64,000 nt of DNA from the NCBI GenBank assembly GCA_041675505.1, contig JBAYTR010000010.1, positions 1 to 64,000 of the forward strand, given 5' to 3'. Below, piece after piece: positions 1 through 6,882 of this stretch. The notes beneath the pieces were generated by a model that ran no database searches, was not told where the DNA came from, and was given only the letters and a program-made list of their open reading frames with translations. Position 1 is the first letter of the stretch; each line of letters begins with the position of its first letter. A program made the position numbers and the translations under genes. This DNA is from JAGPCK01 sp041675505. GTDB lineage: Bacteria; Bacteroidota; Bacteroidia; UKL13-3.

Positions 1-132
1 GAGAAACGGGACTTATGCAGCTTAAAGGAATTTATTCCTACAAAACGTTTGAGTTCACCCGTTTCCTTTTTCGGTAAAAGTTAAGACTTTTAATCTTATG
101 CAAACTAAAGGCAAAACGTTAGCACCAAGTTT

Positions 133-630
133 ATGACAGACATGAAAGATAAAATATGGTATGAGTTTCTGCACACAAAGCATGGTGACGACTATTTGGT
201 ATTATATTTAGGTAGGCTCAAGCGGACACGTAAGATAATAAATATTCTGACAATTGTCTTCTCGACAACTGGTATTTTTAGTTGGAAAATTTGGTTGTAT
301 TTGCCATCTGTGACAAGTGGTGTAATTGCTTTAATACAAATTTTTAAATTATTGGAAAACCAATTCGTGGTCACAGACAAAGACATTGAGCAAGTTTCTA
401 TTTTGCGAAATATGTATTTTGAACATTGGAATAACGTTGAAAAACTTTGGATTGAATACCAATCAAAAGAAATAACAGAGAAGCAAGCGACAGCGCGATT
501 TTTTGCATTAAGAAAGTTTGCAAAAAGCATTGAAGCCCTTGACACAAAACTCAGCATACAAACAATTTCTACCTTACAAGACAAAGCTGACATGAGAACT
601 AATGATTATATTAAACAATACCACTCTTAA
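133..630 (+). CDS. two-helix membrane protein, SLATT-like (hypothetical)
   Basis: This 165-residue protein has a charged N-terminus and two adjacent hydrophobic segments (about residues 34-50 and 52-70, around IINILTIVFSTTGIF and IWLYLPSVTSGVIALI). A long amphipathic helical tail, likely cytoplasmic, follows. That layout of a helical hairpin in the membrane plus a helical C-terminal domain resembles SLATT-type proteins, which in other genomes sit in defence or nucleotide-signalling loci; assignment to the family is inference. The start is ATG 133, and ATG 142 is also possible. It begins about 10 bases after a GTTAGCA motif (118-124) that looks like the right edge of an inverted-repeat element starting upstream. 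A 41-codon gene follows 11 bases after its stop, probably in the same transcript. Base composition is AT-rich compared with the core genes. Confidence 0.7.
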   Translation: MTDMKDKIWYEFLHTKHGDDYLVLYLGRLKRTRKIINILTIVFSTTGIFSWKIWLYLPSVTSGVIALIQIFKLLENQFVVTDKDIEQVSILRNMYFEHWNNVEKLWIEYQSKEITEKQATARFFALRKFAKSIEALDTKLSIQTISTLQDKADMRTNDYIKQYHS

Positions 631-641
631 AATTTAAAATT

Positions 642-767
642 ATGGCTAAGACAAACAAACCAGCTGGGACACCAAAAGGCACAGCAAAAGGCACACCGGG
701 AGGTGAAGTGAGAGGAGATGTACCAAAGATGAGAAACCCATCACCACCACCAAAGACAAAAAAGTAA
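642..767 (+). CDS. small basic Gly/Pro/Lys/Thr-rich protein (41 aa)
   Basis: An ATG at 642 opens a 41-codon frame ending at TAA 765-767. The product is rich in Lys, Gly, Pro and Thr, with a near-repeat PKGTAKGTPGG and a proline-lysine tail, and is probably disordered. It lies 11 bases downstream of the two-helix membrane protein on the same strand, so co-transcription is likely. I do not recognise a family. The clean frame, the biased but non-random composition and the tight spacing argue that it is a real small gene and possibly a partner of its neighbour. No function can be given. Confidence 0.5.
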   Translation: MAKTNKPAGTPKGTAKGTPGGEVRGDVPKMRNPSPPPKTKK

Positions 768-894
768 TTAATGGTTGAGGACTTGGTGGATTTCGCATTT
801 TAGGAACACCGAATCTGCGTTGACATATTTCGCAAACACCGTTTTGTATCTTGTGACGGTTCAGGAAGCAGTTGACACGGGCAAAAAACCTGGT

Positions 895-1023
895 GCTAAC
901 ACACGTCTTGCGCCATTGCCGGCTCAGTGGTAATTTAAAATTTATTCTACGCATAATGATTAATACTAATTTGATAGTTAAAAATTACGCTTGCGGCAAC
1001 GACCGCAAGGCGTGGGAACGTTA
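895..1023. repeat. cassette-type inverted repeat A (TAAC...GTTA)
   Basis: The left arm starts GCTAAC (895-900) and continues with CACGTCTTGCG and TTGCCGG to about 922. The right arm (about 995-1023) contains CGGCAAC, CGCAAGGCGTG and ends in GAACGTTA. CACGTCTTGCG pairs with CGCAAGGCGTG with one G:T wobble, TTGCCG pairs with CGGCAA, and the outer TAAC pairs with GTTA. About 70 bases form the loop. The architecture (simple outer sites, bulged stem, long loop, position after a gene's stop and just before the next start) is like an integron attC site. The core triplets do not match the strict attC consensus, so the class is inferred. The left arm also shares sequence with the element at 44303 (CTAACA, then GCCAT, then GCCGGCT). 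Confidence 0.5.
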
Positions 1024-1050
1024 TTCTATGACAGAAAAAACAGACAGACA

Positions 1051-2109
1051 ATGAAAATAAAAACAGCTATATTTTTTTACATTCTGACCATACTGACTTC
1101 TTGCAATGGACAGACTTCGAATAAGAAAACATACTCTGACCTATCTGCAAAGGGCGACACCGTTAAAGAACTCGGAAGCAACATTATGGTTGTTTACCAA
1201 GACAAGAAAAACGTTTATTGGTTTGGAAGTTGGGAAACTGGAGTGTATCGATATGACGGTAAGACTTTGATAAATTACACTACAAAACATGGTTTGCAAA
1301 ATAATAGAATTGATGAAATTAAGGAAGACAAACTGGGAAATATTTATTTCAATAACGGTGGAGAAATAAGCAAATTCGATGGGCAAAATTTCATCACGGT
1401 CAGCACCGCAAGTAATTCGAATAATGAATGGAGGTTAGAACCTGATGATTTGTGGTTCAAGGGCTCTCAGGATTCGGGGTTGGTTTATCGTTATGATGGC
1501 AAATATTTACACCGACTTAAATTTCCTGAAACTAAAGAAGGCTATGACCAAATTGCAAAATTCCCTAACGTGAATTATAGTCCATATGACGTTTACATCA
1601 CTTATAAAGACAAAAAAGGAAATGTTTGGTTTGGTACAGTGGCGCTGGGTGTATGCCTGTATAACGGAGAAACTTTTACCTGGCTTTCTGAAAAAGAGCT
1701 GGAATTTGATGTTGAAACAGGTTTTGGTATTCGTTCAATTATTGAAGACAGCAATGGCAAGTTTTGGTTCAGTAATTCGTTGCATCGCTTCAATGTATAC
1801 GGACAAGACAATAAATATAATTACTCAAAAGAAAAAGGAATAGGTAGCTTAGATGGAAAGAAGGGTGGTGATTTAGTTGCTATTATCTCTATGGAAAAAG
1901 ATAATAATGACTTATGGATGGCAACATACAACAAAGGTGTATATTGTTATAATGGACAACAAATAACACATTACCCAATCAAATATAATGGCGAAGACAT
2001 TACAGTGTTTTCTATTTACAAAGACAATAATGGCGACCTTTGGCTTGGGACACACGAGAACGGAGCATATAAATTTAACGGACAAACATTTGAGAGATTT
2101 AAACTATAA
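1051..2109 (+). CDS. propeller-repeat lipoprotein (Reg_prop type)
   Basis: The start is set at ATG 1051 because it gives a lipoprotein signal peptide: a short basic start, a hydrophobic run and the lipobox LTSC, with the lipidated Cys near residue 18. The mature protein of about 334 residues carries repeats of the type NVYWFGSWETGVYRYDG, GNVWFGTVALGVCLYNG, NDLWMATYNKGVYCYNG and GDLWLGTHENGAYKFNG. These are typical of two-component-regulator propeller (Reg_prop) blades. It is therefore probably an outer-membrane or periplasmic beta-propeller. Proteins with these blades are often sensor domains of hybrid histidine kinases, but here no kinase is fused. It sits between two cassette-type inverted repeats (895-1023 and 2130-2257) and looks like an accessory gene. 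Confidence 0.8.
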   Translation: MKIKTAIFFYILTILTSCNGQTSNKKTYSDLSAKGDTVKELGSNIMVVYQDKKNVYWFGSWETGVYRYDGKTLINYTTKHGLQNNRIDEIKEDKLGNIYFNNGGEISKFDGQNFITVSTASNSNNEWRLEPDDLWFKGSQDSGLVYRYDGKYLHRLKFPETKEGYDQIAKFPNVNYSPYDVYITYKDKKGNVWFGTVALGVCLYNGETFTWLSEKELEFDVETGFGIRSIIEDSNGKFWFSNSLHRFNVYGQDNKYNYSKEKGIGSLDGKKGGDLVAIISMEKDNNDLWMATYNKGVYCYNGQQITHYPIKYNGEDITVFSIYKDNNGDLWLGTHENGAYKFNGQTFERFKL

Positions 2110-2129
2110 CAGAAAAAAGAAGAGCTGCT

Positions 2130-2257
2130 GCTAACAGCATGTTTCTGCAATGGTTCCGTGACAAGTTGGTTTTAGGTTTTATCTTCGTTCAACGTTTAGT
2201 TTCGTGGCACAGGACTCAGCTTCGGAAAGGCACCTCTGCAGAAACACAAACGGTAGC
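2130..2257. repeat. cassette-type inverted repeat B
   Basis: GCTAACAGCATGTTTCTGCA (2130-2149) faces TGCAGAAACA (2237-2246) and GGTAGC (2252-2257). TGTTTCTGCA is perfectly complementary to TGCAGAAACA, and the outer GCTA pairs with TAGC. The loop is about 87 bases. It begins 20 bases after the stop of the propeller lipoprotein and ends 22 bases before the Crp/Fnr start codon, the same placement as repeat A. An open frame runs through it into the crp gene, but that reading contradicts the regulator's normal N-terminus. Confidence 0.5.
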
Positions 2258-2279
2258 ACGTGTAACAGACAACAAAACA

Positions 2280-2861
2280 ATGGAAAATATACTATTTGAC
2301 TTTATATCAAAATACATTTCGCTGACAGAAGAGGAGAAGAACGCAATCGTTTCTTCGGATATATTTCGCTCGGTAAAGAAAGGAACTACTTTACTCAAAC
2401 AAGGACAACAATCGAAAGACAGCTACTTTGTTTTAAAGGGCTGCATTCGCACGTATTACATAATAGATGGAGAAGAAAAAACTACCGCTTTCTATACAGA
2501 AATGGATGCCTTAACACCTCCTTGTGTTTTAAATAAAGCGCCTTCTGAATATTATGTAAGTTGTATAGAAGACACTATTCTTACTGTTTCAAATGCTGAT
2601 ATGGAAGCAGAAGTAAACAGCAAATTTCCAAAGTTTGAAATCATGTGCAGAAAATTGTCGGAAGAATTGTTAGCCAAACAACGAATAGACTTTGACGAGT
2701 TCAAGACCTCTTCTCCTGAACAACGGTACCAAAACTTATTGCAAAAAAGACCTGACCTTATTCAACGTGTGCCGCAACACCAGTTAGCCAGTTATCTTGG
2801 CATAAAACCACAATCATTAAGCAGGTTAAGAGCACGGATTATAGAGAAAGATAAAGGGTAA
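2280..2861 (+). CDS. Crp/Fnr family transcriptional regulator
   Basis: The protein has 193 residues, the usual length of the short Bacteroidota Crp/Fnr regulators. The N-terminal part is a cyclic-nucleotide-binding-type beta-roll (VKKGTTLLKQGQQSKDSYFV, about residues 32-52, then LKGCIRTYYI). The C-terminal part is a winged helix-turn-helix with QHQLASYLGIKPQSLSRLR as recognition helix (about residues 166-186). The start is set at ATG 2280; the frame stays open upstream but only through inverted repeat B. It probably binds DNA as a dimer. Two identical palindromes TTAAC-TTAA-GTGAA lie downstream, in front of the two paralogous secreted proteins (2874 and 3620), so it may regulate them; that link is inference. 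The effector is unknown. Confidence 0.85.
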   Translation: MENILFDFISKYISLTEEEKNAIVSSDIFRSVKKGTTLLKQGQQSKDSYFVLKGCIRTYYIIDGEEKTTAFYTEMDALTPPCVLNKAPSEYYVSCIEDTILTVSNADMEAEVNSKFPKFEIMCRKLSEELLAKQRIDFDEFKTSSPEQRYQNLLQKRPDLIQRVPQHQLASYLGIKPQSLSRLRARIIEKDKG

Positions 2862-2873
2862 CATGTGCATTAC

Positions 2874-2918
2874 TTAACTTAAGTGAACAAGTTGTAGCAT
2901 CTCGCCCATCTACTTTTG
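2874..2918 (+). promoter_or_regulatory. promoter and palindromic operator, copy 1
   Basis: The imperfect palindrome TTAAC-TTAA-GTGAA (2874-2887) is followed by TTG (2892-2894), 16 bases, and TACTTTTG (2911-2918), the Bacteroidota -7 consensus TAnnTTTG. The start codon of the secreted protein follows 24 bases later. The same arrangement with identical spacing recurs at 3620-3664. The half-sites are of Crp/Fnr type and the crp gene is immediately upstream. Confidence 0.6.
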
Positions 2919-2942
2919 CGCTATCGTTTAGCAACAATAGAC

Positions 2943-3587
2943 ATGCAAAAGAAAATTTTATGGTTGGGGCTCGCCATAGTGTTAAGCACTATACACGTTA
3001 ACGCTCAATATGACAAACAAGACAGCTCCTACAAAAAATGGTTTGTTGGTAGTACCCTCTACTTGTTAGGTAATTTTACTGAAGAACACAATCCTGAGTA
3101 TATACAAGTAAATGCCGGATATAGAATAACACCTAAAGATGTTGTTCATTTTAGATTTAAAAGATCCGTTTATGATTGGCCTTTGGGTACACCTTGGGAA
3201 AAAATATTTGATGGGACTGAAGACACCTATCCCGGACACGCACGGATACTTGCACCTACATTAGGATACCAGCGGTTTTGGTGGAAAGGAGTCTATACAT
3301 CCGTTTATGCAATGAATGCTTTTGAAAAATATATAGATGAGGATAATAAAAAGATGGGAAACGGATACACGTTATATCTGGACTTCTATTTGGGCTACCA
3401 GTTTAAGTTTTTAAAAAACCGCTTCTTTTTTGAACCGGCTATTGGAATTAGTTATTGGCCTCTAAGAACTAGTGTTCCGGAATCTTTTAAAGCAGTAGAA
3501 AAAAATTGGTCTAACTACTTTATTCAACCCGGGTTTGATTTTGGGTATAATTTTAATGTTAAACGGAATAAACGAAAGCAGTACTAA
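2943..3587 (+). CDS. secreted beta-barrel-type protein, tandem paralogue 1
   Basis: ATG 2943 (MQKKILWLG) gives a 214-residue protein with a Sec signal peptide ending at VNAQ. It mirrors the start of the next gene, which is a clear paralogue (both have YDK-D-YK-WFVGSTL, GYRIT-KDVV, WPLG, YQR-WKG and EP-GI). Alternating aromatic and polar strands such as YTLYLDFYLGYQFKFL and FIQPGFDFGYNF suggest an outer-membrane beta-barrel of about eight strands. No family name or function is recognised. It is transcribed from a promoter with a palindromic operator (2874-2918). The extra C-terminal basic tail (KRNKRKQY) is absent from the paralogue. Confidence 0.75.
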   Translation: MQKKILWLGLAIVLSTIHVNAQYDKQDSSYKKWFVGSTLYLLGNFTEEHNPEYIQVNAGYRITPKDVVHFRFKRSVYDWPLGTPWEKIFDGTEDTYPGHARILAPTLGYQRFWWKGVYTSVYAMNAFEKYIDEDNKKMGNGYTLYLDFYLGYQFKFLKNRFFFEPAIGISYWPLRTSVPESFKAVEKNWSNYFIQPGFDFGYNFNVKRNKRKQY

Positions 3588-3619
3588 CAAGAACATCATT
3601 CACCGCTAAAACCTGTTTC

Positions 3620-3664
3620 TTAACTTAAGTGAACGAGTTGCGGCATCACACCAATATACTTTTG
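3620..3664 (+). promoter_or_regulatory. promoter and palindromic operator, copy 2
   Basis: This is the same TTAAC-TTAA-GTGAA palindrome (3620-3633), TTG (3638-3640), 16 bases and TACTTTTG (3657-3664) as at 2874-2918. The intervening sequence has diverged but all spacings are identical, so the regulatory unit was duplicated with its gene and then conserved. The start codon is at 3696. Confidence 0.6.
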
Positions 3665-3695
3665 CCCCATCATTTAACAATAATAAAAAACAGCT

Positions 3696-4319
3696 ATGCA
3701 AAAGAAAAAAACTATGCTCCTCGTTGCACTTTTAGGTGCCCTTTCTATTAATCTTCAAGCACAATATGATAAAACAGACACCACTTACAAAAGGTGGTTT
3801 GTTGGCAGTACTTTATTTCTGGTAGGTAATTTGGATCCGGTAAACCCACCCGGCTTCGCTCAACTCAACTTAGGCTATCGCATTACAGGAAAAGATGTGG
3901 TTTCACTTGAACTAATCACCTGGAAACATGCCTGGCCTCTGGGTATTAACCCATTTTATAATAAGGCATACGGAACACCTGAAGAAAAATTTCCCGGTTA
4001 TATAAGAGAATATGGGGTTGGCCTGGCTTATCAAAGGTATCTGTGGAAAGGCCTTTACGTAGCAGTACACGCAACACCTATGTGGCAAACGTTTAAGAAT
4101 GAAAACGGTGATAAGGTTGGTAGTGGTTTCATTATATTCAACACTAATCGAATTGGCTATCACATTAAACTCTTTAAGGACAGGCTTTTTATAGAACCTT
4201 CTCTGGGTATTGCCGGTCGTGCTTTTTACACGGAAATGCCCGATGGATTTAAAGAAAAAGATGACAAGTGGCCAAAATACACGCCTGAACCGGGGCTGCA
4301 TTTTGGATTTAATTTTTAA
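3696..4319 (+). CDS. secreted beta-barrel-type protein, tandem paralogue 2
   Basis: This 207-residue protein has a signal peptide (MQKKKTMLLVALLGALSINLQAQ) and the same sequence blocks in the same order as the gene at 2943 (WFVGSTLFLVGN, GYRITGKDVV, WPLG, AYQRYLWKGLYV, FIEPSLGIAG). It ends in an aromatic strand, GLHFGFNF, of the kind recognised by the BAM complex in outer-membrane barrels. It is probably an outer-membrane protein of unknown role. It is expressed from its own copy of the Crp-type promoter. A hairpin 63 bases after the stop (4382-4417) may end the transcript. Confidence 0.75.
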   Translation: MQKKKTMLLVALLGALSINLQAQYDKTDTTYKRWFVGSTLFLVGNLDPVNPPGFAQLNLGYRITGKDVVSLELITWKHAWPLGINPFYNKAYGTPEEKFPGYIREYGVGLAYQRYLWKGLYVAVHATPMWQTFKNENGDKVGSGFIIFNTNRIGYHIKLFKDRLFIEPSLGIAGRAFYTEMPDGFKEKDDKWPKYTPEPGLHFGFNF

Positions 4320-4381
4320 CGATAGGCGTTTCTATACCACTACGTTTAAAGAACTAAAACCTCAACTAGCCATACTATCCA

Positions 4382-4425
4382 TCAGACCGCTCTATTGTGA
4401 AGCAATTGGCGGTCTGACGGATTTT
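4382..4425 (+). terminator. terminator-like hairpin
   Basis: TCAGACCGC (4382-4390) pairs with GCGGTCTGA (4409-4417), and an inner ATTG/CAAT extends the stem. It is followed by only a weak T-rich stretch (ATTTTAGG). It lies downstream of the second paralogue. The rest of the gap to 4643 holds a smaller hairpin (GCACACG with CGTGTGT, about 4482-4504) and one copy of a dispersed repeat (4524-4580). Confidence 0.5.
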
Positions 4426-4523
4426 AGGTAAAGACAGGGACTAACTAAGTTTTTAGCTGATGATTTATGAAATCACAACAGGCACACGGCTATCCTTCGT
4501 GTGTGACTATAGTCTCTTTGCGC

Positions 4524-4580
4524 TTGCTTTTGTTGTTTTTTATCGCCAGTTTTACAGAACAAAAAGCGAATAGTTTTCTC
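4524..4580 (+). repeat. dispersed intergenic repeat, copy A
   Basis: A 57-base sequence whose first 32 bases match copy B at 6793 with one mismatch (core TTTTTTATCGCCAGTTTTAC). The remainder is weakly conserved (CAAAA-G-GAAT-G-TTT). It ends 63 bases before the SRPBCC gene; copy B ends 32 bases before another small gene. The role is unknown: a shared promoter or leader segment, or a relic of duplication. Confidence 0.55.
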
Positions 4581-4643
4581 TCCGATTGTGGTCTTGCTAA
4601 GTATGACGAAAAACAACCACTCGAAAGATTAATTTAAACAAAT

Positions 4644-5126
4644 ATGAATAGCATGAAAAAGTTACAATTCAAAGTAAGCATCAAAGCACCTGCGAGCAGG
4701 ATATATGATTTTATGCTTGGTATAAACAACAAATCAACCTATGAGCAATGGACTGCTTTGTTTAACCCTACATCTACCTATGAAGGAAGTTGGGACAAGG
4801 GAACTAAAATTCTGTTTGTTGGAGTAGATGAGAAAGGAGAAAAGGGAGGCATGGTTTCCTGGATAGCTGAAAACATTCCCAACAAATTTGTTTCGATTCA
4901 ACATTATGGTCTTTTACAAGCCGGCCAGGAAATTACAGAAGGACCGGAAGTAGAAAAATGGGCCAACGGATTTGAAAACTACACCTTCGAAGAAAACAAT
5001 AGTCCCGATGGCTATCAGGGGACAACCGTTACAGTTGACTTAGACACCGTTGAAGATTTTTTAGAGTACATGAACGAGCACTACCCCAAAGCACTCGACA
5101 AGCTGAAAGAAATTTGTGAGAACTAG
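4644..5126 (+). CDS. SRPBCC (Bet v1/AHSA1-like) domain protein
   Basis: This 160-residue cytoplasmic protein opens with FKVSIKAPASRIYDFMLG, the first strand and helix of an SRPBCC/START-like ligand-binding fold. It continues with the strand GTKILFVGVDEKGEKGGMVS and ends with a long C-terminal helix (YMNEHYPKALDKLKEICEN), all typical of the AHSA1-like family. Such proteins bind hydrophobic ligands or act as Hsp90-activator-like modules, and the ligand cannot be inferred. ATG 4644 is chosen; ATG 4653 three codons later is equally possible. A DUF1801 gene follows 44 bases downstream on the same strand. Confidence 0.75.
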   Translation: MNSMKKLQFKVSIKAPASRIYDFMLGINNKSTYEQWTALFNPTSTYEGSWDKGTKILFVGVDEKGEKGGMVSWIAENIPNKFVSIQHYGLLQAGQEITEGPEVEKWANGFENYTFEENNSPDGYQGTTVTVDLDTVEDFLEYMNEHYPKALDKLKEICEN

Positions 5127-5170
5127 CCACTGCAAAAGTGTCTTAAAAACACAAGACAATAAACAGCCGC

Positions 5171-5596
5171 ATGAACGTACAGGAACAAATCAAAGCATAT
5201 ATTATCGCTCAACCTGAACCAAAGCGTAGCGATATGCAAGTGCTGCACCATACCATTATGGAACTAATGCCGGCCTGTAAATTGTGGTTTCTGGATGGTA
5301 AAAACAGTGAGAACAAAACGGTTTCTAACCCCAACATCGGGTATGGACTTCACACCATAAAATATGCAGATGGTACAACGCGTGAGTTTTATCAAATCGG
5401 GTTAAGTGCCAACACAACCGGAATTTCTGTGTACATACTTGGCCTGAAGGATAAGGCTTACTTAGCCCAAACGTATGGGAAAGAACTGGGCAAGGCAAGT
5501 GTAACGGGGTATTGCATTAAGTTCAAAGCGCTCAAAGATATAAACATAAAAACACTTGAAGCGGCCATACGTTACGGATTGGCGCAGGTGGAATAG
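5171..5596 (+). CDS. DUF1801 (YdhG-like) domain protein
   Basis: The 141-residue protein matches the DUF1801/YdhG pattern of a frataxin-like fold: an N-terminal helix (VQEQIKAYIIAQPEPKRSDMQ), then LHHTIMELMPACKLWFLDGK, and a C-terminal helix (LKDINIKTLEAAIRYGLAQ). Members are small cytoplasmic proteins, some linked to iron or metal handling, with no established reaction. It lies 44 bases after the SRPBCC gene, and the two may be co-transcribed. A weaker cassette-like inverted repeat (5609-5684) follows its stop by 12 bases. Confidence 0.75.
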   Translation: MNVQEQIKAYIIAQPEPKRSDMQVLHHTIMELMPACKLWFLDGKNSENKTVSNPNIGYGLHTIKYADGTTREFYQIGLSANTTGISVYILGLKDKAYLAQTYGKELGKASVTGYCIKFKALKDINIKTLEAAIRYGLAQVE

Positions 5597-5608
5597 CGAA
5601 TGACGTAA

Positions 5609-5684
5609 TTAACCTTTTAATGCTGTTGGTTATTCGTTTGTATTATCCCCGCGGCTATACAGCATACTGAACTTCACCGTTAGC
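5609..5684. repeat. possible cassette-type inverted repeat (weak)
   Basis: TTAAC (5609-5613) and ATGCTGT (5620-5626) face ACAGCAT (5659-5665) and GTTAGC (5679-5684). The seven-base inner stem is perfect, and the outer TAAC/GTTA pairing matches repeats A, B and the element at 44303. It is shorter and less paired than those, so the assignment is tentative. Confidence 0.25.
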
Positions 5685-5769
5685 GGGAGTTTTAAAGGTC
5701 AGCATTATGAGCGGTTTTCTGATATTCAGTATTTACGTACTTTTGTCTAAATGCAAAATCATCTTAAGA

Positions 5770-6210
5770 ATGAGAAAATTTCTTTTTGTGGTGCTGATAC
5801 TTTCAATAAATATTTGTTGTTATGGTCAAAACACTGATTCAACAAATAAAGAAACCATTATTAATAAGTTTAAAAAAGATTTAGTGGGCACATGGATGCC
5901 GGATGATCATGAAGTTGCAATTCTAGAAGACGGGCATATTGTTGATACGGCATATCAAAACAACCTTCCATACCGACTAAAAGCTAAAAACAAAATTGTA
6001 TTTTATAAAAACGGATACTTTAGGGTTGGTAATACAGGCACATTAAAACCCTATGAAATAATCGGAATCAAACATTACAAACCAAAATATTCCATTACCG
6101 TTAAACTTGATGGATATAATTATGAATTATCAATCGTTGATGATACACTTAACTTAAGTTATCGTTCAATACAATACAGTTGGACAGTGAGTTTTAATAG
6201 AAAACAATAG
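5770..6210 (+). CDS. small secreted protein, lipocalin-like (hypothetical)
   Basis: ATG 5770 gives a 146-residue protein with a Sec signal peptide (MRKFLFVVLILSINICCYGQ). After residue 30 it has the pattern F-KDLVGTWMPDDHEVAILEDG and repeated short strands (NKIVFYKNGYFRVGN, YSITVKLDGYNYELSIVDD). This resembles the lipocalin-like domains common in Bacteroidota exported proteins, where a GTW motif opens the barrel. An in-frame ATG at 5707 would put a non-signal extension in front and is less likely. Function is unknown. Confidence 0.65.
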   Translation: MRKFLFVVLILSINICCYGQNTDSTNKETIINKFKKDLVGTWMPDDHEVAILEDGHIVDTAYQNNLPYRLKAKNKIVFYKNGYFRVGNTGTLKPYEIIGIKHYKPKYSITVKLDGYNYELSIVDDTLNLSYRSIQYSWTVSFNRKQ

Positions 6211-6436
6211 CCCTTTGCTAATCGAATAGCAGACCGCAAACCCTCTCTTTCTTGTATGCACATCCCCTTCTCTTCAAAAAAAGAACACCACATGTCATGT
6301 GCTTGCAAAGATTATCCAACAATCCAACCCTTTAGTCTACCCTCCCTAAACAAATTAACGCGAAACGTGTTGAATAATTAACTCTGTTTTTACTGTTGTT
6401 AAACAGAAAAGTTGGATAATAAAACACACCGCACAA

Positions 6437-6715
6437 TTGAAAGCATTAAGTGAAACCGAGAAAGACCGAATTGTGGAAATGGCCTGGGAAGACCGAACCA
6501 CTTTTGATGCCATTAAAGCACAATTTGGCCTGTCGCAGGGGGAAGTAGAAAAACTGATGCGAAAAGAACTCAAACGCTCCGGTTTTATACGGTGGCGCAA
6601 AAGGGTTTCTTCCGGTGTGGGCGTTAAACATAGTCGCAAGGCACCCTCAGGCATGTTGCGGTTTATGTGTTCCAGACAAAGAAACATCAGCGGGAATAAA
6701 ATTGCGAAAAGATGA
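6437..6715 (+). CDS. TIGR03643 family protein (DUF2805)
   Basis: The 92-residue protein matches the TIGR03643 pattern: LSETEKDRIVEMAWEDRTTFDAI, FGLSQGEVEKLMRKELK, WRKRV and the basic C-terminal stretch CSRQRNISGNKIAKR. The family is small, conserved and uncharacterised; the helix-turn-helix-like first half suggests nucleic-acid binding. No in-frame ATG exists upstream before a stop at 6371, so TTG 6437 is taken as the start, which gives the family's normal N-terminus. The 226 bases in front (6211-6436) hold no recognisable gene. Confidence 0.7.
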   Translation: MKALSETEKDRIVEMAWEDRTTFDAIKAQFGLSQGEVEKLMRKELKRSGFIRWRKRVSSGVGVKHSRKAPSGMLRFMCSRQRNISGNKIAKR

Positions 6716-6792
6716 TGTTCCCTACGGCATATGAAAAGATAGTTAGGAAAATACCAACGCTATCCTTAAACTGCAAATAAGGGTTTTTATGT

Positions 6793-6850
6793 TTGCTTTT
6801 GTTATTTTTTATCGCCAGTTTTACCTTGCAAAAGGTGAATGGGTTTTCAC
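6793..6850 (+). repeat. dispersed intergenic repeat, copy B
   Basis: Second copy of the repeat at 4524-4580 (31 of the first 32 bases identical). A TAnnTTTG-type motif, TATGTTTG (6788-6795), overlaps its left edge here but not in copy A. Confidence 0.5.
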
Positions 6851-6882
6851 ACTCTTGGTAATGGTATTGTAATGACATACCC

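Noticed and set aside
12..111. Direct repeat of 17 bases (CTTATGCA...AAAGG) at 12-28 and 95-111.
   Set aside because: Only 14 of 17 bases match, and the left part lies at the window edge where its context cannot be seen; insufficient to call an attachment site.
895..2257. Classical class 1 integron.
   Set aside because: No integrase gene or attI is present and the core sites do not fit GTTRRRY; only an integron-like arrangement can be claimed.
2139..2279. Longer N-terminus for the Crp/Fnr regulator starting at 2139.
   Set aside because: The extra 47 residues are the translation of inverted repeat B and do not belong to the family.
6149..6163. TTAACTTAAGTTA, similar to the Crp-type palindrome at 2874 and 3620.
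   Set aside because: It lies inside the coding sequence of the lipocalin-like protein and encodes ordinary residues (LNLSY), with no promoter behind it.
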